This document shows positions 19,569 to 30,921 of a stretch of DNA of 62,000 nucleotides, piece by piece. A model generated the notes under the pieces. It did not search any database. It saw only the letters and a list, made by a program, of their open reading frames with translations, and was not told the DNA's origin. The stretch spans positions 4,747,501 to 4,809,500 of the forward strand of contig CM043963.1 in assembly GCA_014529385.2 (NCBI GenBank), in the 5' to 3' direction. This DNA is from Adiantum capillus-veneris (lineage: Eukaryota > Streptophyta > Polypodiopsida > Polypodiales > Pteridaceae). Positions within the stretch are counted from its first letter, which is position 1, and every line of letters starts with the position of its first letter. The position numbers and the translations under genes are program-made.

Positions 19569-22500
19569 TTAAAAGCTGAAGGGCATGCTATTACAGATTG
19601 CTTCATAGCTTTCTGGAGTAATTGTGTACACCTGCCTTCTCCTTGGAACGTGCTCCATGGGTACTTTGATACATCGCACTAGATGTGAAAGTAGGTGGAC
19701 GATAGGCTGCTTGTGGTCTAGCTTGAAGGTGTATGCATCCAATTTCTTGTAATACAGTCCTTGCACAACATATGAGCCTCTGTCAATTACATTGCTCCAT
19801 TCATCAATGTACCCCTTCTCCACCTTCTCCTTTTCTGCAACACACTTGATCATTTAGAAATCCACATCTTCGATGTTGGTTAAAGCATCTGGATTTACAG
19901 CAAATGTGTCTCCAGAGCATAGAGCGCTACTCAACACATCATGATGACCTTCGTATGTGAAGTCATCATAGCCAACGACTTCCTCTGTCGAAACTTCATC
20001 TGTTTGCTCAAGTAATGGCTGTAGAATCTGATAATCCCAAGCCTCCACGTGAGCTTTATTGATGCAGTGATTCCACCTTCCGTTCATGCATGCAACACAG
20101 AAGCATGCCAACTTTCTTGTTGCAAGGGAAGTTGGATCTTGTGGGTTGTGACCAAAAATAGCATGCAAAGAGCAAGTTTTTTCCACAGTGGCACAATTCC
20201 ACTCAACTTCCCTGTTAACATCTCCCTCTTTAACCTCCCAGAACACACGAGCACATTCCCTTTCTTTTGAAGGATATGATGCAGGTGCTCCATGCGATAG
20301 GTTGGCCTGGCAATAAGCAACCACATCTACTGCACACTGCAATATAGCTCCATTAGGTTTTAGTTGTTCATGGGTCAAGGTTCTTTTCACAACTGCTCCT
20401 GCACCATCATGCTCGCCCTTGCCATTCCCTGATCCAAAGAAGAACCAGCTCATCCCAATCCCTGTGAGTCCACCATATCTTGCAACAAAATAGAAAGGCC
20501 TGGCTCCCTTGAATTGCAAGGCCGCACCATCTGACCACACCCAATGTTGTTTACAAGTGACACCCTCTTGTTGTAACCAGTCACGGTGTAGCATGAAGCA
20601 ATGTTGCACAAACAGTTTGTCATGCACCCTATCATTTGATATGAAGAAGTGGATTGTTTTGACTACCTCCCCTGCCTTGCGGTAGTACGTTATGTGTACA
20701 AAAATATTTACTTGACTAGAGTGCCAATGCATTGACTGAATCTCATTTTGCTCCTTGAAGGCGTAATTTTCAGCAAAGTCAACAACTGAGACAATGACAT
20801 CATCCGGAAAGCGAAGTATACAATCCTTAAATTGTTGTCCTTGCCATAGTGCCACATAGTTATGAGTGATGAAGAGCTTCAACTTGGTCTGCAACAGTCG
20901 AAGATACTCCCAGCACTGCATTTCTTTACACAAAAGATCTTTTCTTTTCTTACTGTTTCCATGCCTGTCTTTTTCTTCTACATACGCAAATACTTTCACA
21001 TTAATACTCTTACCTGGCTTTGCTGTTTCTAAGCAACATAATTCTAACTTCTTTACTCCACATATCTTACAGTCTCCCATCAGGCATTCCCTTCTATGGA
21101 AAACTGCATCTGCTGGCTTTGGACAGAGAACGGACTTCCACATCTATGTGACACCTTTGAATGTGTGATGTGAAGCCAGGCAGCCGCTGCTAATGTTCTT
21201 GCCTGTAGCACAAATATTGCATACACAGTTGCAACATGTATCATGCAGCCCAAAAGCACGAGAGCGCATGTGGTTCAGTGCGTCTTTCAAAAAGGTCATC
21301 TGCACATGGTATTAACAACAGCATGTGTACCTATCCTTCAGCCTCCTGCAAAAGAATGGCTTTAATATCTCAAACATCCTCATGCCAATCTTGCAATCTG
21401 GATGTTTTTGTTTGAATCTTTGAAAGACCTCAACTTGCAATATCCATATTTGATCAGTATGTTTACTAGGAGAAATAATCCAAACAGGACTATACGCATT
21501 GCTACTTAATACATCCACCATAGAAACAAATTGGTGTGTTAAACAGCACATTGTATGGTCCTAACATGCATGTAACTAGGTATGGTCCTAACATGCATGT
21601 AACTGGGTATAACATTGCATACTAAGCATGTAACTGGGTATAACATTGTATACTAATCATGCTAGTTAGCATGCTGAGTATGCTAACTAGCATGCTGAGT
21701 ATGCTAACTAGCATAGCTGAGTATGCTAACTAGAATACTAGCTGTGCTAACAAGCACAATCATTGTGTAGTGTAGCATACGAGGCATACTCATCAGCAGG
21801 CTAGTTAGCATGCTGAGTATACTCATCAGCATGCTGAGTATGCTAACTAGAATGTTGAGTTAGCATACTAGCTGTGCTAACTAGCATACTCATTAGCATA
21901 CTAGTTAACATACTCATCAGCGTGCTAGTTAGCATGCTGAGTATGCTAACTAGCATACTAGCTATGCTAACAAGCACAATCAATGTGTAGTTTAGCATAC
22001 GAGGCATACTCATCAGCATGCTAGTTAGCATGCTGAGTATGCTAGTTAGCATAGCTGAATATGCTAACTAGCATACTAGCTATGCTAACAAGCATAATCA
22101 GTGTGTAATTTAGCACATGAGTCATTGTTAACCACATGAATGTGTGCTAAGAAGAATAGAAGGTATGCTAACTTGCATACATATTGTGCTAACCAGCACA
22201 CTTATTATGTTGAACAGCATAGCCAGCACACTGCGAATGCTAACTAGCATAAATCAGCTTACCCGTTATGCTACTTAGCATTCTCAGCTGTGCTAACTAG
22301 CATACTCATGAGCATGCTAGTTTGCATGCTGAGTATGCTAGCTAGCATGCTGAGTATGCTAACTAGCATGCTGAGTATGCTAGTTAGCATAGCTGAATAT
22401 GCTAGCTAGCATACTAGCATAAACTAGCTTACCCGTTATGCTACTTAGCATTCTTACCTGTGCTAACTAGCATACTCAACATGCTAGTTAGCTAGCTGAG

Positions 22501-23951
22501 TATGCTTACTAACATCCTATATTTCTAGTTAGCACAGCTGAGTATCCTAACTAGCATACTAGCTGTGCTAACAAGCAAATGAGTGTGTAGTTTAACATAT
22601 GAGTCATGTTTAACCACACAAAGTGTGCTAAGAAGAATAGAAGGTATGCTAACTAGCATACATATTGTGTTAGCCAGCACACTTGTTATGTTGAATAGCA
22701 TAGCCAGCACACTAGCATAAAAGGTGTTAAAGTAGCATACATATTGTGCTAACCAGCGTAGTCCTCAAGATCACTAGGCATGCTAACTAGCAGAAGATTT
22801 ATGCTGAACAACATACCCACCATACAGGAATTCTAACTAGCATATACCATAAACCAGCTTACCCATTATGCTAGTTAGCATACTACGAAAGGTAGCTAGC
22901 ATACTCATTGTGTCAAAGAACATACAGAGCATGCTAGTTAGCATAATAGGTATGCTAACTAGCATAAAGGGTGTTATAGTAGCTTACATATTGTGCTAGA
23001 CAGCATACTTATCATGCTAAACAGCATACCCGGCATACTAGGAGTGAGACTATGCTAACTAGCACACATGCTAGGTGGCATACATAGCATAACATATTGT
23101 GATAACTAGCATGCTCTGTATGCTAGGTAGATTACTAGCATGCTAGAATGCATAAGTTATGGCGCAAGTATGTCATTGATCACCTGAGACTCATCCAGGA
23201 GGTGCACAGGGTTTTTTATGTAGCTTTTCCTTCCCACTCTCTTTCAACAAACATCCTTCTTGTTGGGTGAAACACGAGTCTCCTCTGTCCAAAATGTGTA
23301 GACCAATTCCTTAATTTCATCTGTGATAGGACTATGACGGTGTTGCTTGTGACATTCAGCCAATGAAAACAATCGAGCATTGACACCATACTTCACCTGC
23401 CGTGATTTTTCTTTGAACAAGCTGCGACGGTCGACTTTTAGGACCCTGGAGAATTTTTCAATAGGCATGTTTTCCTTTGAATTTATCATCATCTGCAATG
23501 TTGCATTCTTCAAAAACAGCTCCTCGTTAGAAGCTGGTTGCTTGACGATAGCTAGTGTGTTGCAAACATTGGAGACAATTGCACTCTGCACAGCAGCCTC
23601 CTCCTCTAAAGACTGATCACGGATTTCCCGAACAAGCGGATGTTGAGCAACAAGATTCCAGATTTCACACTTTGCTTCTTTGCTTAGACCTTCAGTCCTG
23701 CTGTTGAAAGCTTTCACAATCTCGAAGGAGATTTTCCTTTTCTCCTCATCGTCGACGGCATGATGTCCTCGTTAAGTTGTCATCTGTCGGTGCTCCCGCT
23801 GTTTACGCTTTCTTTCTGTCTCATATTTCCTGATAATAGAAAGAGTTGGATGCTGGTAGTTGTGATTCATTTCCTGTAATGGCTCCCTTCTGTGACGGCT
23901 CCCTTCTGCCTCCATTTCTAGTGGCAATAATGTTGTCTGCTGGTTTTCCAT
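19569..23951 (-). pseudogene. transposase-like gene (DFAENY family), two exons
   Basis: On the minus strand, exon 1 runs 23951-23184 (ATG, then MENQQTTLLPLEMEAEG) and ends CTCAG before GTGATC. The intron is 23183-21429. Exon 2 runs from 21428 (VFQRFKQKHPDCKIGM) to 19569. Joined, about 875 codons stay in one frame with five stops (23769-23771, 23244-23246, 21312-21314, 21144-21146, 19854-19856) and no frameshift. Conserved-looking motifs are CKICG, VVDFAENYAF (Asp near 20780), WVWSDGAALQFKG (Asp near 20531), GKGEHDGAGAVVKR (Asp near 20408) and a Cys/His cluster CFCVACMNGRWNHC. I recognise the DFAENY...SDG...KG..DG.G...KR pattern from uncharacterised transposase-like proteins in animals and other eukaryotes; the superfamily is not certain. 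It probably catalysed transposition via acidic residues of a DDE-like core. Confidence 0.75.
21640..23150. repeat. palindromic tandem repeat, ATGCTAACTAGCAT type
   Basis: The block consists of many imperfect copies of TATGCTAACTAGCATACT and the variant GTGCTAACTAGC, joined by CTGAGT or ACTCATCAGC linkers. Longer units of about 100 bp recur (for example ACAAGCACAATCA followed by TGTGTAGT and TAGCATACGAGGC near 21750 and 21970, with a variant near 22090). It lies inside the single large intron of the transposase gene. It differs from the block at 16205-17350 mainly by AATT versus AACT at the centre, so the palindrome is imperfect here. Confidence 0.92.
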
Positions 23952-23999
23952 ATCTGCAAGTCTGCTAAGCTTTGACAACTCAACTTCGAGGCAAGAAGC

Positions 24000-24299
<300 letters not shown>

Positions 24300-24460
24300 G
24301 AGGCGACACCCCATGTCGTTGTCATAACTGAAAACAGAGGCCACACCCCATATGGGAGGGAACAAATAATATATCTTATGGTTATTAAAATTTCAAACTT
24401 CACTTGCTCTTTGGTTTTGAATAGATGCTAACAAGCACTTCTTACTAGCATTGTCCAGGA

Positions 24461-24497
24461 CACCAAAAAGCATGACAAGTTAACATTCTTATACCCC
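24461..24497 (-). repeat. right terminal inverted repeat of the 13-kb element
   Basis: Read on the plus strand it is CACCAAAAAGCATGACAAGT followed by TAACATTCTTATACCCC. Its core is the exact reverse complement of the left TIR core. Just inside are GATGCTAACAAGCAC and TACTAGCATTG, single units of the intron repeat type. Confidence 0.85.
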
Positions 24498-25379
24498 TAA
24501 AGGGGTAGACAATGATCTACGAGATGCTTATTTGTTCTCTGTGGAGATGATACCTCGATGGTCGCAAAACATTGTGTCATTGATGACAATAGCTCAAGTG
24601 GATTCACAAATACCACTTCCTATTACGATCGGATTAATCGAGCAAATGGCTATATAGATGGTAGGCTATACAAAAGAAATCGAGATGGAATATTTCTCTT
24701 ATGCATTAACCCTGAAGAAAAAATACAGTACCTAAGTCAAGCACATGTTACCATAGTAGGACTTCACTTTGCGGAAGACCAAACTATGCAACTAATCTTG
24801 AGACTTGGAGTATTTGGCCGACTATGAGGAGTGATGTTCGATCTTTTGTAAAGTATTGTGCTCAATGTCAAAAACAAACACCCATACCTCATGTAGCATT
24901 ATTTCAAATGTCACCTATTCCTAAGTGAAGTAACTATATTTTTACTTCCTTATCAAGACGAACATTTCCTGAGGATATGAGTAAACGTTGTCAAAGAGCA
25001 ATTGAAACTGAAGCAAGAGACTATGCTCTTATTGGGAACCAATTGTATTGGAGAGGTAAAGATCAACATTTACGTCTTTGTGAAAATGAAGATGAGTATA
25101 TTCCTATTATAGAACAAGCACATGCTGGATTAGCTGGAGGTCACTTTTCTAGTGAGACCACCGCAAGAGCAATCTTGATGGTAGGCATATGGTGGCCAAC
25201 ACTTTTTGCAGATGCTAAAGAATATGTTCGAAAGTGTGATGCTTGTCAACGAGTAAAAATACCAACACTGTAGATAGCATTCCCTTAAGACCAATGATGG
25301 GGGCTAGAGATTTCGCAAAATGGGGTATAGATTTTGTTGGGCCAATACAGCCACCTGCTTATAGAACCCAAGCTCAATT
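24498..25379 (+). pseudogene. Ty3 family B RNase H-integrase fragment
   Basis: It starts inside KGVDNDLRDAYLFSVEMIPRW, the post-RNase H spacer, and runs through the first zinc domain copy (YLSQAHVTIVGLHFAEDQTM) and the HHCC domain (IEQAHAGLAGGHF...CDACQR). It ends in WGIDFVGPIQPPAYRTQAQ just inside the integrase core. It is about 90% or more similar, by eye, to 34.7-35.6 kb (minus strand). The frame is broken by shifts near 24640 and 24825 and by a stop near 25271. Its left edge is the right TIR and its right edge is element D. Confidence 0.85.
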
Positions 25380-25453
25380 CAGAATCAAGGACATTTCATA
25401 GAAAAATCCAACCAATTTGCTAACTTTGACACTCTATTCACTAAACAGGAGCC

Positions 25454-27980
25454 ATGCAAGCAGCAGAGAGAGCCAAGAAGAAGCTCAACCAGAAAGAAAA
25501 GTTGCAGGAGCTACCCGCATACCAATTAGATCCAAATTCAGTCAAAGACGCCAAGGCAGCATATCTTTCAAAAGAACAGCTAGAAGAGAATCATACCACA
25601 ATGTTCACCGGAAAATTCAAGAGTGAGGAGGGACATCAGGTAGAGTTGCAACTCCTACCAAAAGAAGTATATGATGTTTCCGTGAAGCCTAAGAACAAAG
25701 AAGCCAACCGCAAGCTAGGACTCAGAGACTTTTATGAACAGGAGCCATGCGATGTGGATTTCCAAAAAGCTGACGAGATTTTATCCACGATCAAAGAAGA
25801 TGGAACTGCCCAAATTTTTGACCCGCAGGGAAATAAAGTTGAAGTGGTAATAACCAAAGAAATAGTGGCAGAAGCACTCAGACTGCCCACAGAAGGAATG
25901 ACGATAGGGGCAAGGGACAGGAAACGGCAGGTACTTTCACCAAAGAAACCGCTACAGCCACTTTTGCAAATCTAATTCACAAGCAAGTGGAAGTGCCAAC
26001 CAGGTTATACCATCAACATTTCAACTTCTTGGCTAAAAGGCCATCATGGTATACCACGCCAAATCACACGGTTGCCACCACCTTCACAAAGTCTTCAAGT
26101 CAACAACCAGGCAACCGGTGGACCACGCACAATACGTCATGACCACTTTGAAGGCACAAAGAAAGAAGGAAAGATCAGTTACCTGGGTACACCAGAGGTA
26201 TTGATAAGGATTGCGTACCATGCCATCGGCGTGGCCGAAAACCTACCACCTGCCCTAGACCAAAACACTTGGATACTGGCAGCACAACCATCTCCTTGAG
26301 CTACAAGATCAGTCAAGAGATCCTACAAATTTGATGAAGAGTCCGCTGAGATCTCGCCAGAAAGACACAGCAATGAAATCTCGGATAATGAGGAAAAGAG
26401 AGCAAGAAGAGAGGAGATGAAGAGAAAATATGTGGCTGCACACCAAGAAGAGCCCGTGCAAAAGCAAGCCTGTTTTGAAAGAGAAAAACATGCCTACCAG
26501 CACAGCCGACAAGCACAAGGAAAGGACCCGAAAAAATGGGTGCCTAGTGGACTTAAGGGCCGAAGGACAAAGCATCACACCACAAAAGAAGTTGAAGATC
26601 CAACAGAGTCCTAAGAAAAAATGTATCAAGAAGCAGAAGCCCTGAAGTTGAAAGAAGCCCAAGAAGAGGCAAGGAAAGAAAAAGAGGTAGAGGACCAGAG
26701 ACAAGCCAAGGAAACGTCAAGGGAAGAGGCACAACACGACCAAGGTCACAAGTATCCCCGACCCACTTCATCGTCTACTGAATAGCAGGATAACCCTATG
26801 CCGAGCCCACCACCATCACCGGCAGGTAAGGACACCACCAAAGAGACAAAATCTAAATCAAAAGAAGCAGAAGAATCTGCACAAGAGGCTACTTCTACTC
26901 AAGAGCAACAAAAAGAGAAAGAAGCAGAGCCGAAACAAGAGAAAGCAGTCAAAGCTACGCAAGAGCCTGAACAGCAAAAGGCAGATGAATCTGCACAACA
27001 GGAAACCACTACACAAGAGCAAAAAAAAGAGAAAGAAGTAAATCTGGAACAAGAGAAAGTAGCCGAAGCTACTCAAGAGCCTAAACAACAAAAGGCAGAT
27101 GAATCTGCACAACAGGCAACCACTACACAAGAGCAGCAACTAGAGAAAGAACCCAAGCCAGAAAAGGAAGCAATTACTACACAAGAGGACACAACAAAGT
27201 TTGAGCCAGCACCCTCTACCGCACCACAACAAGAGAAGGTCGAGACACAACCCTCTACCTCCACGGAAAAGAAACAGTCACAGCCTCAAGGGCAAGAAGA
27301 ACCAGCTGCCACAACGCAGCCGCGAGAGACACAAGAAACTGCCGAGACATCTAGGCAGCTAGCAAGACAGGAAGACTGGCAATTGAATGATGAAGTAATC
27401 ATGTAAGTCAACGAATATGCAAGGCAAATGTAGGATATGACGGAACATCTCCGATCAGTAGCACTTAGTCGCAGCACAAAGGCTAAAGAAGTAGAGATGG
27501 TGATTGACACTCTCCAAGGAGAGTTAGAGGATAGAATGAACGTCGTCACCAATCTTCAGAGGCAAGTGCAGGAAATGAAAGCGGAAGTTGAACAACATTA
27601 GCTAGCAAGAGATAAATAGCAGAAGGAGATGGAGGAGTTAGGTGACTTGCTTACAAAGTTGTCAGATGCTTGCAAAGCAAAAGATGAACAGCTGACAAAA
27701 GTTACAAACGAACTTCTAACGACAACCCTATCAACTCAAAAAATTCAAGTGCAGTTGGATGTCGCGAATGCTTCTTTACAATACTCCGAACAAAGAATAA
27801 ATGATCAGGAAATTTTCTTGCGTAAAATACGTGAGAACCCAGTCGTAGCCTCGATCAAAGGGACAGATAAAGTGTAGAAAGCATTAGAGAAAAAGAACAA
27901 AGACCTCGAGCTGGAGTTAAAGCTGGATCAATCTCAGCGCACGGACCTGGCTTTCATCGGTTCCAAAGGGAAGAAGAATT
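25454..27980 (+). pseudogene. element D gag-like polyprotein, N-terminal two thirds
   Basis: One frame covers most of the stretch, with a short frame excursion at about 25920-26080. An N-terminal segment (FYEQEPCDVDFQKADEIL...NKVEVVITKEIVAEALRLPT) is conserved-looking, perhaps a capsid-type helical domain. Then comes a Glu/Lys/Gln-rich part with 40-residue repeats (26865-27175), a QLARQEDWQLNDEV segment and a long coiled coil (MVIDTLQGELEDRMNVVTNL, KLSDACKAKDEQLTKVTNEL). Between 26080 and 27980 I count seven in-frame stops (26612, 26783, 27404, 27431, 27599, 27617, 27875) and no frameshift. I do not recognise the family; assignment to gag rests on the position before a PPT and LTR. Confidence 0.55.
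26865..27175 (+). repeat. coding tandem repeat, about 123-bp unit, in element D
   Basis: Three consecutive units of about 41 codons share the theme QQKADESAQQETTTQEQKKE and KEVNLEQEKVAEATQEP. The first copy is the most diverged. The composition (Glu, Gln, Lys, Ala) suggests an extended helical rod. Confidence 0.85.
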
Positions 27981-29148
27981 TCTAAAATAAATAGCTGAGC
28001 TTAAAAGAGTTAACCAGCTGTTGAGAGAGGAAAGCCGGAAATGCAAGAAGAGGCAGGCACTTTGGAACAACCTCAAATAGATATACCCTCAATGTCATTT
28101 TTTGAACTGGAGACATAGCTCACAGCAGAGCTGAGTTGTGAGGATGATTTCCAGGTAAACATTACAGATGCCCACACAGTGCTCATGGTCCAGCTCTCAA
28201 AGGTTGAAGAAGATGCGCCAAAATAAAAGATTACACAAGAGGTGGATGAGCGTGGAAGGCAGCGATGGATTGGGAATTGTTAGTTCTTCATTCCGTCAAC
28301 GTTACACAACTCACTCCCAATCAATGCGCAATGGCACCAATAGTCCATGCCATACCCTTTGATAAAAGTGGAGTTACTACAGGTTAAAGAAAGGCTTTAT
28401 GCAGACATGCAAATAGATGGCGCAGATAAAGACCACCCAAAGTGGAGGTTGAGCTAGCTGGAAAAAAACCCAAGGTACTTGATTTTGTTTACAAGAGCAC
28501 CTGCGGCCCTGCAAAGAGATCGGACCTTCTGTCTTGTACCAAGAGTAAGGACTTGGCAAGCGCATGAGGCACTAACGAAGAAGCAGCCAACCTGGTTGAA
28601 CTACCCGAGATTGCCAGCTCCAGAAAAGGGACCGGCCACAGAGGAATACATGGTGAAAACCTTAAATGGCGCCATGTCATTCTTGAAGAGTCTACCTAAT
28701 CTCTTATTTGCAACGTTATATAAAATATGCCGAATGCTGCTCACCTATATTGAAATTTTTTCATGAGCCAGAGCAAGCAGGTGCCCCTTGGATGTCATTC
28801 CTCAAGGGTAATAAAGGTTTGTGCTATGATCTCAGTGGCCAACCTTCCGAAGAGGTCCTCTATGGCTTCTATGCCAGATGCATGTTTTTACCTTCACACA
28901 ATATGCTGGCGTTCGAGGAAGTGTTCTACACAGGATTCTTCACTTGGCAAACAAAGATATTTGCGCCAGTGATCAGCAACCTCACATCAAGGTTTATAGG
29001 CTACTCAACGGTGGAGCAGAAGAATAGAGTAACCATGCAGTTTTTGCAAGTGTCAGATAAAGAAAGGAAAATTAGATACCAAAAGGCATTGAATGCGCTT
29101 AAAGACCACCTCGCCAGCTGCCAGCCTGAAGACTATTTCAGCCCATAA
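27981..29148 (+). pseudogene. element D gag-like polyprotein, C-terminal domain
   Basis: 27981-28700 is read only in short pieces in different frames. 28708-29148 is one open frame of 146 residues, including LKFFHEPEQAGAPWMSFLKG, LPSHNMLAFEEVFYTGFFTW and TSRFIGYSTVEQKNRVTMQF, ending at a TAA 26 bases before the polypurine tract. The segment is aromatic-rich and looks globular. I do not recognise it. Its position as the last domain before the PPT shows that the element codes for no enzyme downstream. Confidence 0.5.
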
Positions 29149-29186
29149 AGCTGTGTCAAGGGACGACACAGGTGAGGAGAGGGGAA

Positions 29187-29603
29187 TGTTAGCAGCAAGC
29201 TAACACGGATACCACAGATACCATTTTTCAAAGTTCTCATTGTAAAACACTTATTATTTTTTATATATCGAGAATATTGCAACTCCTATTTTCTTGAATA
29301 AACTCTGTAATTAATGAGCCGGGGCTACAAGCTTCCAGGTTGTATCAACCTGTCATTACCCATCTTTGGTAGAACTCCCAAATTATTAGTTTTGATCGCC
29401 AAAAACCTTGGCTAAGGTACAAAAGCCAGTTTTTGTAAGTTATTTTTAAGTTTTTGGATAATGAAATACACAGCGTGAGCTAACGATCCTCACTCCTCTC
29501 CTTCTCGTGCTTCCTACTCCCTCCCCAATTGTCACATTGCAGTCGTGTTTGTTGCATTGCAACCGCAGGTAAGAGCTCTACGCATTGACGTAAGCAGTTC
29601 ACA
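29187..29603 (+). repeat. probable 3' LTR of element D
   Basis: It starts TGTTAGC directly after the purine tract. It contains an AATAAA-type signal near 29298 and a CT-rich region near 29495-29520, and could end at CAGTTCACA (29603), giving about 417 bp. The TTTTGGCGTCACCAACC beyond it looks like the DNA following a 5' LTR, so the exact end and relation to a further element are uncertain. Confidence 0.5.
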
Positions 29604-30414
29604 GTAATTCGTAGCTTTTGGCGTCACCAACCCGCGGCCTAATTTCATCATAACTAGGAATTTACACTTTCAAATCAAAAACTAAGCATAGGCAGGGTAT
29701 TGGGGCATCATTGCTAAGCATTTAGATGCATTGTGGGTCGAAAACGACTAGGTCAAAAATCCACTGCTATTAATAATTCCGATTTTGGAACTGGCCTAAA
29801 GTGGGGTTTGATACCATAAGCATGTGTGCTTAGGTCTTATAAACATTTCCTAGAAGTTTCGTTACGTTTGGATGTCATTTGATGCTGTAACGGATGTGAT
29901 TTGTTTGCCAATGAGCGATTGTCTTTTGGTGATTTCAGTCACTTGAGTGTAGCTTGAGTTAGATGCGAGTTGTTAGTTGTTTTTTGAGAGATTGACAACC
30001 TCTTGTAGCCTCTATGCACTAGTCAAGTCAGCTTCATCCCATGGATTGACAATTTAATCGTGGTTCTTGCTAATACTGCAATAAGATAGGATGGTGAGGT
30101 AAGACATGTGTCCCACAATCACTCATAAAAGCTTAGCATAGCTTAGTAATTATCATGGTAGAGGAGATGAGCATGCATTGAAGCTTGGCTCTTGGTTGGA
30201 TTTGCATCACAAAGCCAAGATTTGTTGGTGTAGGCCTCCCTTCTCACAAGCTTGGAGTAGATGATGAGCTTTCCATTAAAGCTTGAGAAGGAGAGAGAGT
30301 CTCTTCTTGCTCCACACACGATATTGTCTGAGTGTGTGTGTTATAATGCCTTGCCAAAATCAATCCCCCTCTCTCTCTTAGTCGACCCCTCTTGCAAATT
30401 ACTCATGCCACCCC

Positions 30415-30741
30415 ATTGGACCCTTCAAAGCTTAGCCAACGAAATTTGAGAAGCATAAGTGATAGCCTTGTGACATGTGTCCCCCTTTCCCCTTTTGTGA
30501 GAGATTTAGGTAATTAAATAATGCAACTAAACTCTCATTGGACCCCTTTGGCTTCTGTCCAATAGGAAGCAAGCAAGTCATTGGGCTCCTAAATGCTCAT
30601 TGGACCCCATGGGAGACTGTCCAATAGTCTTTTAGAGAGCTTAATTCTTATTGGTTTTTTTATTAAGTGCTTTTAAATGAATTAAACTAGATTTATTTTA
30701 GCCTAATTCTCATTGGTCCACCTCTATGGCCATCCAATAGG
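30415..30741. repeat. ATTGG-N17-CCAAT motif array
   Basis: Three pairs have exactly 17 bases between ATTGG and CCAAT: 30537/30559, 30599/30621 and 30712/30734. Each is in the wider context CTCATTGG...CCAATAG. A degenerate fourth pair begins at 30415 and a lone ATTGG lies near 30650. Such inverted CCAAT boxes are binding sites for NF-Y-type factors in general; function here is not shown. Confidence 0.75.
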
Positions 30742-30816
30742 ATTTGAGTGCACCTTGTGGGCAATTGGCCTAGGGAGCTGACATGTGTCCCCTATTCCCT
30801 TTGTCTAAAGGGAGCA

Positions 30817-30921
<105 letters not shown>

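Larger units (their letters stand above)
25380..29603 (+). mobile_element. LTR element D (large, coiled-coil gag, no pol), 5'-truncated
   Basis: The segment begins abruptly where Ty3 B homology ends and codes for a long charged protein. At 29174-29186 it has a polypurine tract (GAGGAGAGGGGAA), followed at 29187 by an LTR-like start, TGTTAGCAGCAAGC. No protease, RT or integrase is seen, so it is a non-autonomous LTR retrotransposon derivative of the LARD kind. The 5' LTR is missing. Confidence 0.65.

Noticed and set aside
20866-21168. Plus-strand frame of 100 residues opposite the transposase
   Set aside because: It is an antisense shadow of a conserved minus-strand exon with clear family motifs.
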